64,000 nt of DNA from Dromiciops gliroides (GCF_019393635.1 NC_057861.1:197608514-197672513), one strand, 5' to 3'; counted from the stretch's first letter, positions 26,135 to 38,129 are shown. Notes: generated by a model from the sequence alone, not told the origin. Program-made: numbers and translations.

Positions 26135-27952
26135 TTAAAACTGAAGGAAAGAATTGGGATTTAAGATCATCTTTCCTAAACTCAGCTGAAAGCATATTGA
26201 GGGCAGTGTAGTAGCAGACAGTATGACAGAGATGATATGTACCTCAACCTGTTCCCAGATGACTTTGATTTCTTCTGTTAGGTCTCTATATTTTGAAGGC
26301 TTTTCTTTCAGAGTAGCTTGGAGTTGAGTATTTGATAAAGAAATATCTATTAATAATTTTGAGCTTGGGTTCTTATGTGTAAGCTGACTACACATAAGAT
26401 GTGCAATCTTGATTATTGGCAACAGAAATATATTTAGCTGATTGCTGGTGACAACTCTAGCTATAAAAACACTACATTTCTGATATAGTTTATTTATTGA
26501 ATTCTCCTATATATTTTGTTGTTTTTTTTACTTTTGAAGTATAGGATTTGTTTTCTGAGTTTATAAAAGAGTGAATTTCAGATATAGAATTCTAGCTACT
26601 AGGTTTTATCTTATGAAGTTTTGGATAGATAATAAATTTTTGCAGATTGCAGTGATATACTACATAATTTCTACCATTTCTTTGCTTCTTATTGCATCAG
26701 TAAGCCCAATCTTCTTATGTATAAATTTTTTGGGGGTAATTTCTGGTATTGCTCTGGTTCTAAATTGCTATTATATAAACCCCTTTGTTTCTATGAACAA
26801 ATCTATGTGACTCATCCATCTGTCTGATATTTCTTTATTGATATTTTATTGGTTAATTTCATATGAATGTGGCCCATGGAGGCCTTTTTATTCCACTCCA
26901 GGATGTTAGTTATTTTGTGTACTCCATCTTTTATCCAAAGGTATGTTCCTGTTATTACCCTTTATTATTACTCAGTAAACTATGTCTTTTTGTTCTGAAA
27001 GTAATTCTCTTAGCTTTTAACCTTAGGTTTTGTCCAGAATGCTGAGGATGTAAATCAATCCTCTTTAGATGAGGAAGCTTCCTTAGGGGGAATGGACCTT
27101 GTATTTTATTAATATCATATGAGTTTTTGTTACAGTGCTTTACAAATCTATCATGGTCCATTTTAAACTTCTGAAAGTATATATTAAGATGTGTATTCCA
27201 AAGGTGTTACTTTAAACATGATCTTCTAATTGATCCTTTATTTAAGGATGCCAGTAAATAATCACAGCTTTCTCTTCCATAGCTTTAGGCTTAAGTGTCT
27301 TACCTGGAGCAGATCAAGGTACTCATAAGTATCACCTCCTTTCATTCATTCAGTTTGACCCCTGGCTTTAAGCTTAAAGCTTTTAGGCTTGATCTTTTCT
27401 TTATGTATATTAGAAGTTTTATACATATTGAATCCAAATGACATTTTCACATTAATGGAGAAAGATTCCATGAGATGGAGAAAGTGTTTGATTTGTTTTA
27501 GGTTCCATTTAACTAGATGTTACTCATATATAACAACTGATTAATAAGATGGGTTTGTAGCAATCTACCTTTAACTTGAAGCCTTATTCAATTTTAGATA
27601 GGAGAAATATTAATCGGTTCAAGGTTAGACAGAACTATAAGGTTCTTAAGCCATATCCCCGAAAAGTAAAACTTGAAATCAATATTGTTGGTGACATGTT
27701 TTAAATGGAAAACTTTCTTCTATGTGTATGTCAGGGACTGTAGTATCTGTATTATTTCAGGGATTATTTTATATTTTTGTAGCCTCAATAAAGGCATTAT
27801 AAATGTTACTGTAATTTTGGGTAGCTTGTTCAAAATTCACTAAATCAATAGTATATTACTTTTCAGGACTCTGGTATTCTTTGACACCATTTCCCCACTC
27901 TTTAATCAATATATTATCTTAATTTGTATTTAGATCTTTAAAAGTTATGTAA
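26135..27952 (-). mobile_element. Relic LINE, R4/Dong-like, RT to C-terminus
   Basis: On the minus strand a decayed LINE can be followed. Around 27525 a LINQLLYM stretch sits where the YMDD-type catalytic box belongs. About 27340-27420 gives a region ending GGDTYEYLDLLQ, matching the [E/D]xYKYLG box. The C-terminus at 26240-26330 reads KYRDLTEEIKVIWEQVEV. The KYxDLxxEIxxLW pattern is what I know from the restriction-like-endonuclease C-terminus of R2/R4-type LINEs. Many stops and shifts make it dead. Clade naming is inference. Confidence 0.55.
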
Positions 27953-28098
27953 GGGGCAGCTAGGTGGCGCAGTGGGTAGAGCACCGGCCCTGGAGTCAGG
28001 AGGACCTGAGTTCAAATCCGGCCTCAGACACTTGACACTTACTAGCTGTGTGACCCTAGGCAAGTCACTTAACCCCAATTGCCTCACCAAAAAAAAAA
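27953..28098 (+). mobile_element. WSINE1-like CORE-SINE, full length, best copy
   Basis: Head GGGCAGCTAGGTGGCGCAG, 'ctggagtcaggaggacctga', 'gtgtgaccctaggcaagtca' and a poly(A) tail. Flanked by aaaagttatgtaa (27940-27952) and aaagttacataa (28099-28110), a decayed target duplication. It interrupts the R4-like LINE relic. Confidence 0.95.
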
Positions 28099-28110
28099 AA
28101 AGTTACATAA

Positions 28111-28540
28111 GCCATTAATATTTTGTATATGCACTACATAAATATATAATTAATTTCTATTTTGAGGAGTCATTGGTGTTCTTATATTTTTCTATGACAA
28201 CTTCTCTTGAGAATGGGTGGATCAAGCTTGTTCCTGAGGCAGATCTGGTAAAGTCCTTTGCTAGTAATTTACATATGACTGTGAAGTCCTTGAACAAATA
28301 AGAATAATCTTATCTAGATTCACTCTTTTTCCAGTTTTACAGAGAAGCTGGAGTTATTTACTTACCTCCCTTGTCAGAACTGTCCTTTCTTTCATTATAT
28401 TATGAGAGCCAACCTGCATTTTTGTTGCATTGGACTTCTTATGGCTATATAGACCAGAAAATTTCCACAGTGTTCTTCCTTGTCTCTGTCTTTTGATTTC
28501 TTTGCTTCTAAAGCTTCTGTAATGTTGATATTGTCATAGT
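28111..28540 (-). mobile_element. Relic LINE, probable N-terminal part of the R4/Dong-like element
   Basis: Continues the relic beyond the SINE. It shares 'tttttccagttttacagaga', 'agctg(t)cctttctttcatt' type sequence with 38730-38900, which shows a second copy in the window. No intact frame. Assignment to the N-terminal region rests on order only. Confidence 0.4.
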
Positions 28541-28734
28541 TATCATTATCATTATTATTATTATCTCATTCTTATCCTTTTTTTGGATAGGGTTCAGATA
28601 GTAATAGTTGGAGGATAAATGACTACCTTATTATCACAACCTTTATATTTAATATTCTGTGTACTATTGTAGAAGTGGATAAAATGAATAATTTTTATAA
28701 TAAGAGTATTATAATATAAATTCATCTTCTACTC

Positions 28735-28875
28735 ATATATACTAAAAACATCCTTGGGATAACTCTAATAATCTGGATAACAAATTTTATGATAGGTATA
28801 CCTCATTTGTTCCCATATGATTTTAATTTCTTTTTTCTAGGTTTCTATATTTTCAAAGTTTTTGTTGTTGTTATT
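28735..28875 (-). mobile_element. Second R4/Dong-like LINE C-terminus
   Basis: The minus strand reads a decayed KKEIKIIWEQM motif, homologous to 26135-26420 and 41190-41380. It lies just before the antisense L1. Confidence 0.5.
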
Positions 28876-28879
28876 TATT

Positions 28880-30214
28880 TCATGTAGTTTGGAGATTATT
28901 CTTCCCTGTGGGGTAAGATGGATTTATACCAGTTGAGTGTGTATATATATATTTTCCCTTCTTTGAACCAATTTAGATGTGAATGAAGTTCAAGCATTAC
29001 CCACCTCCATGCTCTCTTACCTCCACTGTAAAAGCTTTTCCTGGTTCACCTCCTTTTTTTTTTTTTGGAGGGCAATGAGGGTTAAGTGACTTGCCCAGGG
29101 TCAAACATCTACTAAGTGTCAAGTGTCTGAGCCAGATTTGAACTCAGGTTCTCCTGGATCCAGGGCTGGTGCTTTATCTACTGTGCCGCTTAGCCGTCCC
29201 CTCACCTCTTTTATGTAAGATAATTTCCCCCATTGTTCCTCTCCCTTTCCCCTTCTCCCAGTGTATCTCTCTTTCTCACCTATCCATTTTTTACATCTTC
29301 CCAACATAATTCCCTCACTCCTGTACCCTCTTTAATGATAAAGTTTATACATATCTTCCCATATAGAAATGCAAACAGTTTAATTTTATTTGAGTCCCTT
29401 ATGATTTCTTTTTCATGTTTACCATTTTGTACTCTTCTTGAGTTTTATATTTGAAGGTCAAATTTTCTATTCAACTTTGATCTCTTCATCAGAAATGTTT
29501 ATGAATCCTCTATTTCATTAAATGTTTATTTTTTTACTGAAAAGATTATACTTTGTTTTTATGTGTAGGTTATTCTTGGTTGTAATTCCTTTTCTTTTTT
29601 CTTCCAAAATATCATATCCCAAGCCCTCTGCTCCTTTAATGTCATAGCAGCTAAATCTTGTGTGATTCTGACTATAGCTACATTGTATTTTCTCTTTGAC
29701 CTGGGAGCTCTAGAATTTGACTATAATATTACTGGGAGTTTTCATTTTGGGAGGTGGTGATCAGTGGATCCTTTCAATTTATATTTTACCCTCTGACTCT
29801 AGGACATCAGGTCAATTTTCTTTGATAATTTCTTGAAAAATGTGTAGGCTCATTCTTTGATCATGGTTTTCAGGTAATGCAATAATTATTAAATTATCTC
29901 TCTTTGATCTATTTTCCAGGTCAGTTGTTTTTCTGATAAAAATTTCACATTTTCTTCTATTTTAAAATATTCTTTAGACTTTGTTTGATTGTTTCCTGAT
30001 GTCTCAGAGTTATTAGTTTCAACTTGCTGAATTTTAATTTTTAAGGAATCATTTTCTTCAGTGAACTTTTGTACTCCCCCCCCCCCCCAATTTGGCTAAT
30101 TCTACATTTAAAGGAGTTATTTTCATCAGTAAATTGTTGCAACTCTTTTTACATTTGGCCAATTCTGTTTTTTTAAGGTGTTATATTCTTTGGTATTTTT
30201 TTGGCCTCTTTTTC
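28880..30214 (-). mobile_element. Antisense L1, leader-side and ORF1 region (first half)
   Basis: Sequence such as 'agtcccttatgatttctttt', 'atttcttgaaaaatgtgtag' and 'gatctattttccaggtcagt' is the reverse of the marsupial-type L1 ORF1 region that encodes the coiled coil. It is broken off at 30214 by an RTE-type LINE and resumes at 35281. A WSINE1-like copy sits in it at 29053. Frames are decayed. Confidence 0.75.
29053..29201 (-). mobile_element. WSINE1-like CORE-SINE, antisense, in L1
   Basis: A T12 run is followed by 'gggcaatgagggttaagtga' and the head at the far end. TCACCTC flanks both sides (29046-29052, 29202-29208). The CTCF-like head is degenerate here (ctgtgccgcttagccg). Confidence 0.9.
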
Positions 30215-31035
30215 ATGTACAGATTTCAATGAACACTAGTACCTCTGGTATGAGGGCTGCTAAGCCCTTTTCGGGGCTGCTTTCTACTTTTAATGTCCAC
30301 TTGCCACCAAACTGTCACCTGTGGTTCCAAAAAGCTACAGCATGCACATTGGTCATACCCTGGTAAGCTATTTCAGGAGATGGGCTAAATGAGGTTGAGA
30401 ATACTGCCAGCCCGCAGACCTTTCTGTAAGTTGGGGGGGGGTGTCTATTTGAAGCATGTAAATACTTCCCCTGTTGGAATGGGCAGATATGAACAATTTA
30501 TTCCCATGGACCATGAAGATGGCAGACGCAGGTACTGTGGAGTACTTAGACCTTGCTTAAACATCAAAGATGTGAATGTCTTTGGATCCTGAGACATTGC
30601 CAATGATCTTGACCTTTGTTTTGCCACTGGACTTTGATGAATCTTGAAGAGAAAGTGAGGTCAGTGACTTCCTTCAACTCTTCTTCATTTAAGTCCAATT
30701 TATGCATGAGTCAAAATATATCACCTATACCATTTTACCATTTTTACATTTCTAAAATTACTGTGGTGATAGGCAAGTGAGGAAATAGCCAATGTGGATA
30801 TACTGGGAGCTGTAGTTACAACCGTGCACACAGGCAGCCTAGACCATGGAGTTGTTTTCTGGCTAGACTGATGCAGTTCCAGGATTTGGCAGTCGTCTGA
30901 GTGTCTGAGTAGCCTTTTGTAACCACTTCACTTCTCCATTCCTGGAATGAGAAAAGGGACAGAAAAGGTGCCCTAACTGCTTCACCCAACCCTGGCCTGT
31001 TCATCCTGGCAGGTGGGGAATCCCACCCTATGGTC

Positions 31036-31073
<38 letters not shown>

Positions 31074-33401
31074 TACACAAATATACAAAACATTTGCAAA
31101 GATTATTCCATTCACCATCAGTCCACAGAATGTGTACCCACTTATGGACAACATGAAATCTAGTAGACCTGAAAGACAAACAGTTCTTGTTGCAAGAGAA
31201 CTCAGGAGGTATTATATCTAAATAGCATCCCTGAATGAAACAAGGTTGGCAACTGAAGGTCAGCTTGCCAAAGTTGGAGCTGAATACATCTAATCTATTC
31301 AACAAGCTTGTAAACTTCCCCAAAGGAATCAAGGACAAACTCATTACAATGCAATTGCCATTTGCAGGAAAGTGCCACACCACCATTATCAGTATGTAGG
31401 CTTCCATCATGATGAACCTTGATGAGGTCAAAGAAAAATGTTATGAAGTCCTGCAGACTCTCATCATTAATGTGCTGAAAGAGAACAAACTTATAATTCT
31501 GGGTTAATTTAATGCCAGAGTCGTCACAGACTATTGGATGTGGCAGGGAGTTTTTCGAAGGAATGGAGGTGGAAACAGCAACAACAATAGTCACTACTAA
31601 AGATTTGTGCATCTATGGCTTTATCACCAACACTGTATTCCACTTATCTAAAAGCAATAAAACCTCATGGAAGCACCCTCAAAGCAAACATCAGCATTTA
31701 ATAGACTATGTCATTGTAGAGAGAAGAGACAGGCGGAATGTGAGAATGACCAAGACACTATGTGGTAAGCAGAGTGCTGGACAAATAATAGATTTATCCT
31801 CTCCAAGCTAAACATTTCATTCAACAAAAGTGGCAGCTTCAAGGCAAGATCACTACCAGAAGACTCAATGTCAAGAGATTAAAGTGCTTCTCCTAGCATG
31901 AACAATTTCCTGTTAACTTGGAAGGAAAACTAAGCCAATACACTCTTGGCAATAGTGGGGCAGAAAAGGAGTGGTAAGCTTTCAGAAATTTGCTGTACAG
32001 CACTACATTTACTCATTTGGGCCAGAGTAGTTTCAAATAGCAAGATTGTTTTGATGAAATGATGGGGAAATTCAGAAGCTGTGAAATGAAAAATGAAAAC
32101 TCCACAGGGTTTACCAGCAGGATAGTTCATCCCTCATTAAGAAGGCAAAATTTAACTCTATCAAAAGTAAAATTCAAGTGAAGCTTAGAGAATTTCAGGA
32201 GTCTTGGCTCAGTAAGAAGGCAAATAAAATGCAGGTTTATGCTGACAGTAACAATTCAAATATCTTTGGCCCATAAATAGTCTTAGGATTGTTACTGTCC
32301 AAAAAAAGCTCGACTATAGTGCTGATGGAGTCACAGTGATTCATGATAACAACATGATCCTGGAGAGATGGGCTAAACATTTTCATAGTGGTCTCAACAC
32401 ACCGTCACCAATCAATGCTGAAGCCATTGACCATTTACCTCAGATTGAAGTCAATCCCTCTCTAGCCAAACTTCCAAGTGAAGAAAAGGTTTTGAATGCC
32501 ATTAAGCTCTTGTGTGGCAAAGCACCTGGTGATGATTCCATTCCAGCTGAGATTTATAAGGTAGGGGGCCTACTGCTTATATAAAAGCTGACATAAATAT
32601 TCAAGGTTGTATTGCAAGAGGGAAAGAGAGGGTCAACAACCAAGAGTTCAAGAATGCTCCATTGTCCATCTCTATAAAGGAAAAGGAAATAGGCTGTCCT
32701 GTGACAATCCAGGGGGATATCTCTCTTGTAGTCATTGCTGGCAAGATTCTTGCAAGAGTCCCTCATAAACTTATCCTTCACCTAGAAGATGATCCTCTAC
32801 CAGAGAGTCAAGGTAGTTTCAGAAAGGGCTAAGAATGGTCAATTTGGTATTTGCTGACTGATGACTAATTCTGGATGAAGAGAAATTTCAAGAGTAGAAC
32901 AGAGGTCTGTAAACAATATCTGTTAATCTGACCAAGGCCTTTGATACCATCAATTGTGAGGGCTTGTGGAAGATCATAGGAAAATTTTGTTGCCTGGAAA
33001 AATTCATCAGTATTGTATATTAACTGGGTTCTGGATAATGAACAGTGTTCTTGCACTTTCCCAGTCACCAATGGAGTGAAGAAGGGCTGTGTGGTTGCCT
33101 CCATACTTTTTAGCATAATGTCTTCATTGAAGTTGTTAGAAGCCTTCAATGAGGACAAAATGTCATTAACTTCAGCTGTTGTACTGATGGTAAATTATTT
33201 AACTTGAAAAAACTATGAGCCAAGACCCAAGTGGAAGGAAAGCTGGTGTATGACCTGTTGTTTGCAGATGACTGTGCACTCAAAATAGCCTCTGAGGCTG
33301 AAAGTCAACAAAGTATGGATCAATTCTCTGCCACTTATGAAATATTTTGCCTGACAATTAACACCAATAAAACAGAGGTTCTCTACCAGTCAGCACTGTA
33401 C
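30215..33401 (+). mobile_element. RTE-type LINE, 5' part: endonuclease and RT
   Basis: A non-LTR retrotransposon inserted in the antisense L1. It starts with a leader (30215-31030). At 31440-31800 comes the C-terminal half of an AP-type endonuclease with ITNTVFHLSKSNKTSW and HLIDYVIVERRDRRNV. Reverse transcriptase follows: ERWAKHFHSGLN and GKAPGDDSIPAEIYK (32360-32560), VTNGVKKGC near 33065, and the catalytic box LLFADDCAL near 33260. Stops and frameshifts are frequent, so it is inactive. A 1.1-kb LTR interrupts it at 33402. I call it RTE-type from the endonuclease plus RT layout and a 3' end shared with local SINE tails; another APE-type clade is possible. Confidence 0.78.
31037..31072. repeat. 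(CA)n microsatellite within the RTE leader
   Basis: About 17 CA units. The 149-codon minus-strand frame at 30982-31431 only exists because it reads through this tract. Confidence 0.97.
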
Positions 33402-34494
33402 TGTGGAAATTTATTTTGATTTGGGGACCCTACCTTTGGGCTGAGATTAGAAAGCCTTAGGCCCTCAGGGTCTCTTCTGTGTGGGAGGTGCTGGTGACCC
33501 TCCTCCTCTGCTTCAGCTGAGCCAGAAAGCCCCGTGGGCTGTGCAAGACACTGGGTCAGACAGCTGGGGGGAAGAAGCCCCCAGCTCCCTCAGCCCTGAG
33601 CAGAGGTATCTGAGAGATGCTGGGCTCTGGCGTGGCCTGTGCTGTGCCTGTGCTGAGGCACGTGAGGTTGGAGCACACCCCCCACAACCCCACCAGCTGC
33701 AGCCCTGGCTGGCAGATTAGCTTGGTCTGTGGGTGCAAAACGCTCCGAGATTTGAGTGGAGATAAGAAAGATATATATGGACCTGGGGGACAGACGAGAG
33801 AGGTGGAGAAGAGGTTCGGGGGGATGAGACAAACAGTAAAGCAGGACTAGGAACAAGGAGGAAAGGCCAGCAGACAAGATTAAGGGAGGCGGAGAAGAGG
33901 TCAAGAGGCAGCTGATGAGATTAGAAAGGTTGGAGCATGGCAGACTAGAGACTGGGCTACAAGGATGCAGGAGAAGATGAGAAGGACTAGGAGCAGGGAA
34001 AAGAAAGGCCAAAGGGCAGACTGATGGAGCAGACAGACAGAAGGTCGGTGAGAGAGAAATAGGGGTTCAGTCAGTGGTGGCAGTAAAGAGAGGAAAGTTA
34101 GAAGCGAGGGAATTTACAAAGTGAAAGGGGCCCAGAGTTAGAATAAAGTACCGGAGTGCCCTAAGGCATGAGGCAGCTTAAGGCCCTTATTGTATTACAA
34201 AAAAAGGTTGAGATGCAGTGGAAAGAGACACTGCAATGCAGTCAGGTTGTACATTTTATTTTCCTGTATTCATAATTTTAAATAGTATCTCATAAATAAA
34301 CTCTGCTTTGATTATTTAGGTAAGAGGCTTCTTATTTTGCTTATTAATTTGGGAGTGGAGCAGTGCGGTGGAACTTTATAAACGGCCCACATTAAAATTT
34401 ACAGCAGATAGCCAAATAGTCAAAAGTCCCCAGATTAGTCCTCCAGTCAGCTTTAGCCCCTCAAATCAGGCAAATCATTTAAAATATTTTCACA
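33402..34494 (+). mobile_element. Solo LTR (about 1.1 kb) inserted in the RTE-type LINE
   Basis: The insert begins TGTGGAAATTT and ends TATTTTCACA, with GTAC directly repeated at 33398-33401 and 34495-34498. TG...CA ends and a 4-bp target duplication fit an endogenous retrovirus LTR. It has a GC-rich then purine-rich first part, a polyadenylation signal near 34300 (cataaataaactctg) and a typical AT-rich end. No internal coding region is attached, so it is a solo LTR left by recombination. Younger than the LINE around it. Confidence 0.82.
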
Positions 34495-34498
34495 GTAC

Positions 34499-35280
34499 TT
34501 GGACATACTTGGAACCATTGGTTACAAGAAATAGAGAAATTTTGAATGTGGTGGATAAATTCATCTACCTTGGCAGTATATTTTCCAACTTTCCAGGGGT
34601 GTACACCTAGATGATAAGGTTGACATGTGCATTGTCAGACCCAGCTTAGTGTTTGGGAAATTTCAAAGGAAAGTGTGGGAGATAAAAGGTATTAGAATAT
34701 CTACCAAACTAAAGATCTACAGAGTCATTGTGATTGACCTTATTGTTTTATGCCTGTGAAACCTGGAGAGTAAACCAACACCATACCAGGAAACTGAATC
34801 ACCTCCAGTTGAATTGTCTTAGGAAGGATATGAAGATCACTTGGTAGGATATGATACTACAATGAGGTCCTTTCTTGAGCTGAACTGACAATCAATCAAA
34901 CACTACTGCAGAGAGCACAACTTCAAGGGACTGGCTATGTTGTTTGAATGTCAAACATACCTTTGCCTAAAATACTATTTTATGAAGAACCTATACAAGG
35001 TAAATGTTCATACTGAGGTCCAAAGAAGCAATACAAGGACACTCTTGAGGTCTTTCTGAAGAACTTTGGAATCAATTCAGAAACACTGGACAAACTGGAG
35101 ATGCACAAATTTAGAGACATCTCCCCTCCAAATGTTCATATGGACTATTTGTGCCTGACCTGTGGCAGAGACTTCCAAGCTGATATTCATCTGATTAGCC
35201 ATAGTCAGACACACTGTACCTTGACCCCAAGATAATGATGTTATTTTGGTGCTCTTTGAGTAAAAAGGATAGCAACCAAC
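34499..35280 (+). mobile_element. RTE-type LINE, 3' part
   Basis: The LINE resumes after the LTR. 'gataaattcatctaccttgg' gives the DKFIYLGS box near 34550 and the C-terminus has a zinc-finger-like LTCGRDFQADIHLISHSQTH at 35155-35215. The 3' end 'gtgctctttgagtaaaaagg' resembles the tail of the chimeric SINEs at 51527 and 60577. Confidence 0.75.
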
Positions 35281-36336
35281 CAATTGTCTTCATAATTTTC
35301 TTTGCTTTTATTTCTTTAGCTAATGTTTCCTCTGACACTCTCATTTAATTTTGAAAATAATTCTTAGTTCTTCCAGGAATTCTTCTTGGGCTTCTGTCCA
35401 ATTCCATTTTTTTCCCCTTGAGGCTTTGCTTTAGCTGCTTTCTTCATTGTCTTCTTCTGAGTTTGTGTCTTGATCTTCTCTCACCATAGTAGATTTTTAT
35501 AGTCAGGTTCTTTTTTGATGTTTGCTTATTTTCCCACCATATTTCTTGATTTTAAAATTTATGTTAATATCAGGCTCTGTTCCCAGTGTAGTGAGGGGAG
35601 GGACTCTGTCTCAAGCTTCTAGCTTTTTTGAACCACTGTTTTCAGAGTTTTCAAAATGGTGTAATCTGGTGGCAATTATGGTCACTTCTCTCTTGATCTG
35701 CATTCTGGTCCCTGCCCAGAAAGGGTCCCTAATACTTTGGAATTTCAACCAATATTGCTCCTGAGGGACCTTTCTCCTTGCAATCAGAAATGATACTTTT
35801 CCTAAGGGTCTCATCCCTTGGGGGTAGGAAGTGATACTACTCTTCAGGGACGGCAATTCTTCTTGACCAAAAGCTCTTCTCTCTGCCTTTTAACTATGAC
35901 CTAGAAGTGGATATAGGTAATGGAGTTGCCAAATAGTATCTAGTCCTACATTCAGTGCTAGCACAGGCATACTGTGTAATCTCTTTCTGACTAGTTGCCA
36001 AATCCCCTTACCATGTCTGGCTTGAGAGATCCTGAAGTTGCTGCTGTTTCTGTCTCCATCCCCAAGTTCCACTATTGGTGCTTCAGGGGCTCCAGGCCTG
36101 CCTCCTCCCCTCTGTCACAGATCTTTCTTTTTTACCTATGTTGTCTTCGGCTGAAAGGATGTCTCACTCTGACCTTTTGTTGGCTCTGCCACTCCAAAGT
36201 CAATTTAAGGCATTATTTTAAAGTTGTTTGGAGGGGAATGTTAGGAGAGCTCAACTGAGCCCTTTCTCTATTGGAGGGGAATGTTGGGAGAGCTCAACTG
36301 AGCCCTTTCTCTATTCTGTCATCTTGGTTCTACCCC
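35281..36336 (-). mobile_element. Antisense L1, ORF1 start and 5' UTR (second half)
   Basis: Resumes the L1 split at 30214: antisense ORF1 N-terminus, then the 5' untranslated end 'gagctcaactgagccctttc' and 'ctgtcatcttggttctac', the antisense of an L1 beginning. A 43-bp tandem duplication lies at its 5' end (36230-36315). With both halves present the L1 is about 2.4 kb and lacks most of ORF2, so it is 3'-deleted or HAL1-like. Confidence 0.72.
36230..36315. repeat. Tandem duplication, 2 x 43 bp
   Basis: Units 36230-36272 and 36273-36315 differ at one base (ttaggag versus ttgggag). It lies at the L1 5' end, where repeated promoter monomers are known in some L1 families. Confidence 0.92.
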
Positions 36337-36654
36337 AAGAAGTTTCACTCATATATTTTTATATATTTGCAGAACATGAATAAGGCATGATTGCATAGTG
36401 GTCAAAGGCTTTGCAATAGTCAGTAAAGGCAGTATAAACAATGTAACATTTTCTGGTGGCTTTTCCAATATTCACTGAATTGATGACAAGTTTCCATTTG
36501 TACCCCCCAGGACTTTTTGGTATACTCTTTTTGATCTTCAACCATTTTTTTTTCTTGTATTTGAATATTTTTTTAGTGGTCTAAGCTGTAAATAATTTTT
36601 AAAAATACAAAAATTTAATTAATCTATATTTTTGAGGGGTTACCAGTATTCTTA
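36337..36654 (-). mobile_element. R4/Dong-like LINE, reverse transcriptase motif A region
   Basis: The minus-strand frame reads GGYKWKLVINSVNIG, then IVYTAFTDYCKAFDH. That matches the GC..GY.CK.QL.IN and W[V/I]DY.KAFDSV blocks of R4-type reverse transcriptases. The frame ends soon after. It probably belongs to the same relic as 28735-28875 and 38430-38960, split by later insertions, but a separate copy cannot be excluded. Confidence 0.58.
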
Positions 36655-36930
36655 TTGTTGTTCATCCTTAGTTCTTCAGTAGATCCAATGACATTACAAG
36701 GGTGATATCTTGACTTGGGAGTGAATTTAATTTAGGTGAGGCAAAGCTGCTCAAAGTCTTCAGCCTTATTCTCTTCTCCAGAGTCATCCGAGTCCAGTGG
36801 TAATTTCTTACCAGTAAGTCAGGACAAGTGGTGATAGCCCAGGATGCAATAGGAGACCTTGTCCTTTTTAATCTAAGTTCTTTTCCAGGTCTCAGTTTGT
36901 CTGAGGCAATGCTCATTCAGTGATTGATAC
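36655..36930 (-). mobile_element. RTE-tail repeat, antisense
   Basis: 'tccaatgacattacaagggt', 'ccagagtcatccgagtccag' and 'ggtctcagtttgtctgaggc' match the antisense of the tail seen in the plus orientation at 60720-60870. It starts with TTGTTGTT, the reverse of a (CAACAA) tail. Confidence 0.68.
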
Positions 36931-36946
36931 TTTGAAAAGTATAAGC

Positions 36947-37084
36947 TGGATAGAGCACCGGCTTTGGAGTCAGGAGTACCTGAGTTCAAATCCAGCCTCA
37001 GATACTTAACACACTTACTAGCTGTGTGACCCTGGGCAAGTCACTTAACCCCAATTGCCTGAAAAAAAAGAAAAAGAAAAAAAA
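36947..37084 (+). mobile_element. WSINE1-like CORE-SINE, 5'-truncated
   Basis: Starts inside the head at 'tggatagagcaccggctttg' and ends with an A-rich tail. Flanks gaaaagtataagc (36934-36946) and gaaaagcataagc (37085-37097) are a one-mismatch target duplication, so the truncation dates from insertion. Confidence 0.92.
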
Positions 37085-37162
37085 GAAAAGCATAAGCAAT
37101 CAAAAATTATATTCCTTTGGACTGAACATCCACATGTAAGGATATGACTACTTACTTGGATA

Positions 37163-37231
37163 GAGGAACAGAAGGAGAAAGAGAAGAAAAAAGGAGAAAG
37201 GAGGAGAAGAAGTAAAAGAGGAAGAAGAGGA
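37163..37231. repeat. Polypurine (GGAGAAG)-type tract
   Basis: Nearly pure A/G on the plus strand. A similar tract is at 38130-38215. Confidence 0.85.
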
Positions 37232-37504
37232 ATGTGTTGTGTAATTAGGTGGTCACCAACTGTTTTTTGTGGTTGACACATTGTGTTATCTAAATTATTG
37301 GGGGACTAGGCTGGGTTTTCTAAAATATTGTGCCATATCTTAATTGCTATTTATATAATAATGGTGCTATATAAAAATATAAATAATGGTGCTATTGCAC
37401 CATTTTGGGCAGTAAGCATTTATTATTAATTAATATTACATATCATTAAAGTATTGACTGAGTGGTATTTAATACAAGCTGAAAAATACCCAGTGCCATA
37501 TTCC

Positions 37505-37656
37505 TTTTCTTTCTTTTTTGGCAGGGCAATGAGGATAAAGTGACTTGCCCAGGGTCACACAGCTAGTAAGTGTCAAGTATCTGAGGCCAGATTTGAACTT
37601 AGGTCCTCCTGGATACAGGGCTGGTGCTTTATCCACTGTGCCACCTAGCTCCCCCA
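37505..37656 (-). mobile_element. WSINE1-like CORE-SINE, antisense
   Basis: Complete from a T-rich tail to 'gtgccacctagctccccc'. CAGTGCCATATTYC is duplicated at 37491-37504 and 37657-37670 with one mismatch. Confidence 0.95.
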
Positions 37657-37688
37657 CAGTGCCATATTTCTAAGAGAGAGAGAGCACA

Positions 37689-38100
37689 TGTCCTAATAGC
37701 CTACCCTGTCCTAAGAGGGTAGCACTCACTAACTGACAGCAGTTCCAAACCAAGAGTTGTGTTCCAAAATGACGCCAGGCAAGAGTCTCGCGAGTTCTTT
37801 TCTTTTATCCTCTTTTCATAGAGGCATGTCACTACACACTGATCAAAGCTAATTAAATAAAAAAAAATTAAAATGAGCTCTACCTTGATGACATCAGGGC
37901 CTAATGAGGAAGACCCCCAGGGGCAAAGGTGCACTGAGATAGGTATGACTTAATCCCCTCAGTTCACTGAACTAGACACAGTCTTACCTACATTTTTATT
38001 ATATGTCTTGCACAGGATTAGAACTGCCTCCTAAAAATTGACCTCTCTGAAGTGTGGGGGAGGGAGAAAGCCAACCAAAACTGGGTCCCTGAATCCCCCC
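37689..38100 (-). mobile_element. Possible LTR-like sequence, antisense
   Basis: On the minus strand there is an 'aggataaaagaaaagaactc' TATA-like stretch followed by a CpG-bearing segment and an end at ...TAGGACA (37689), which resembles an R-U5 region. No target duplication or second boundary was found. Low-confidence fossil call. Confidence 0.25.
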
Positions 38101-38129
38101 AAGAAATCCATTATGAATAATTATTTTCT

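Noticed and set aside
27953-28098. tRNA gene, because the SINEs share box-like 'gagttcaaatc' motifs
   Set aside because: This is the tRNA-related part of a SINE; no cloverleaf can be drawn.
30982-31431. 149-codon minus-strand frame
   Set aside because: It reads a CA repeat and the antisense of an RTE-type LINE; no domain.
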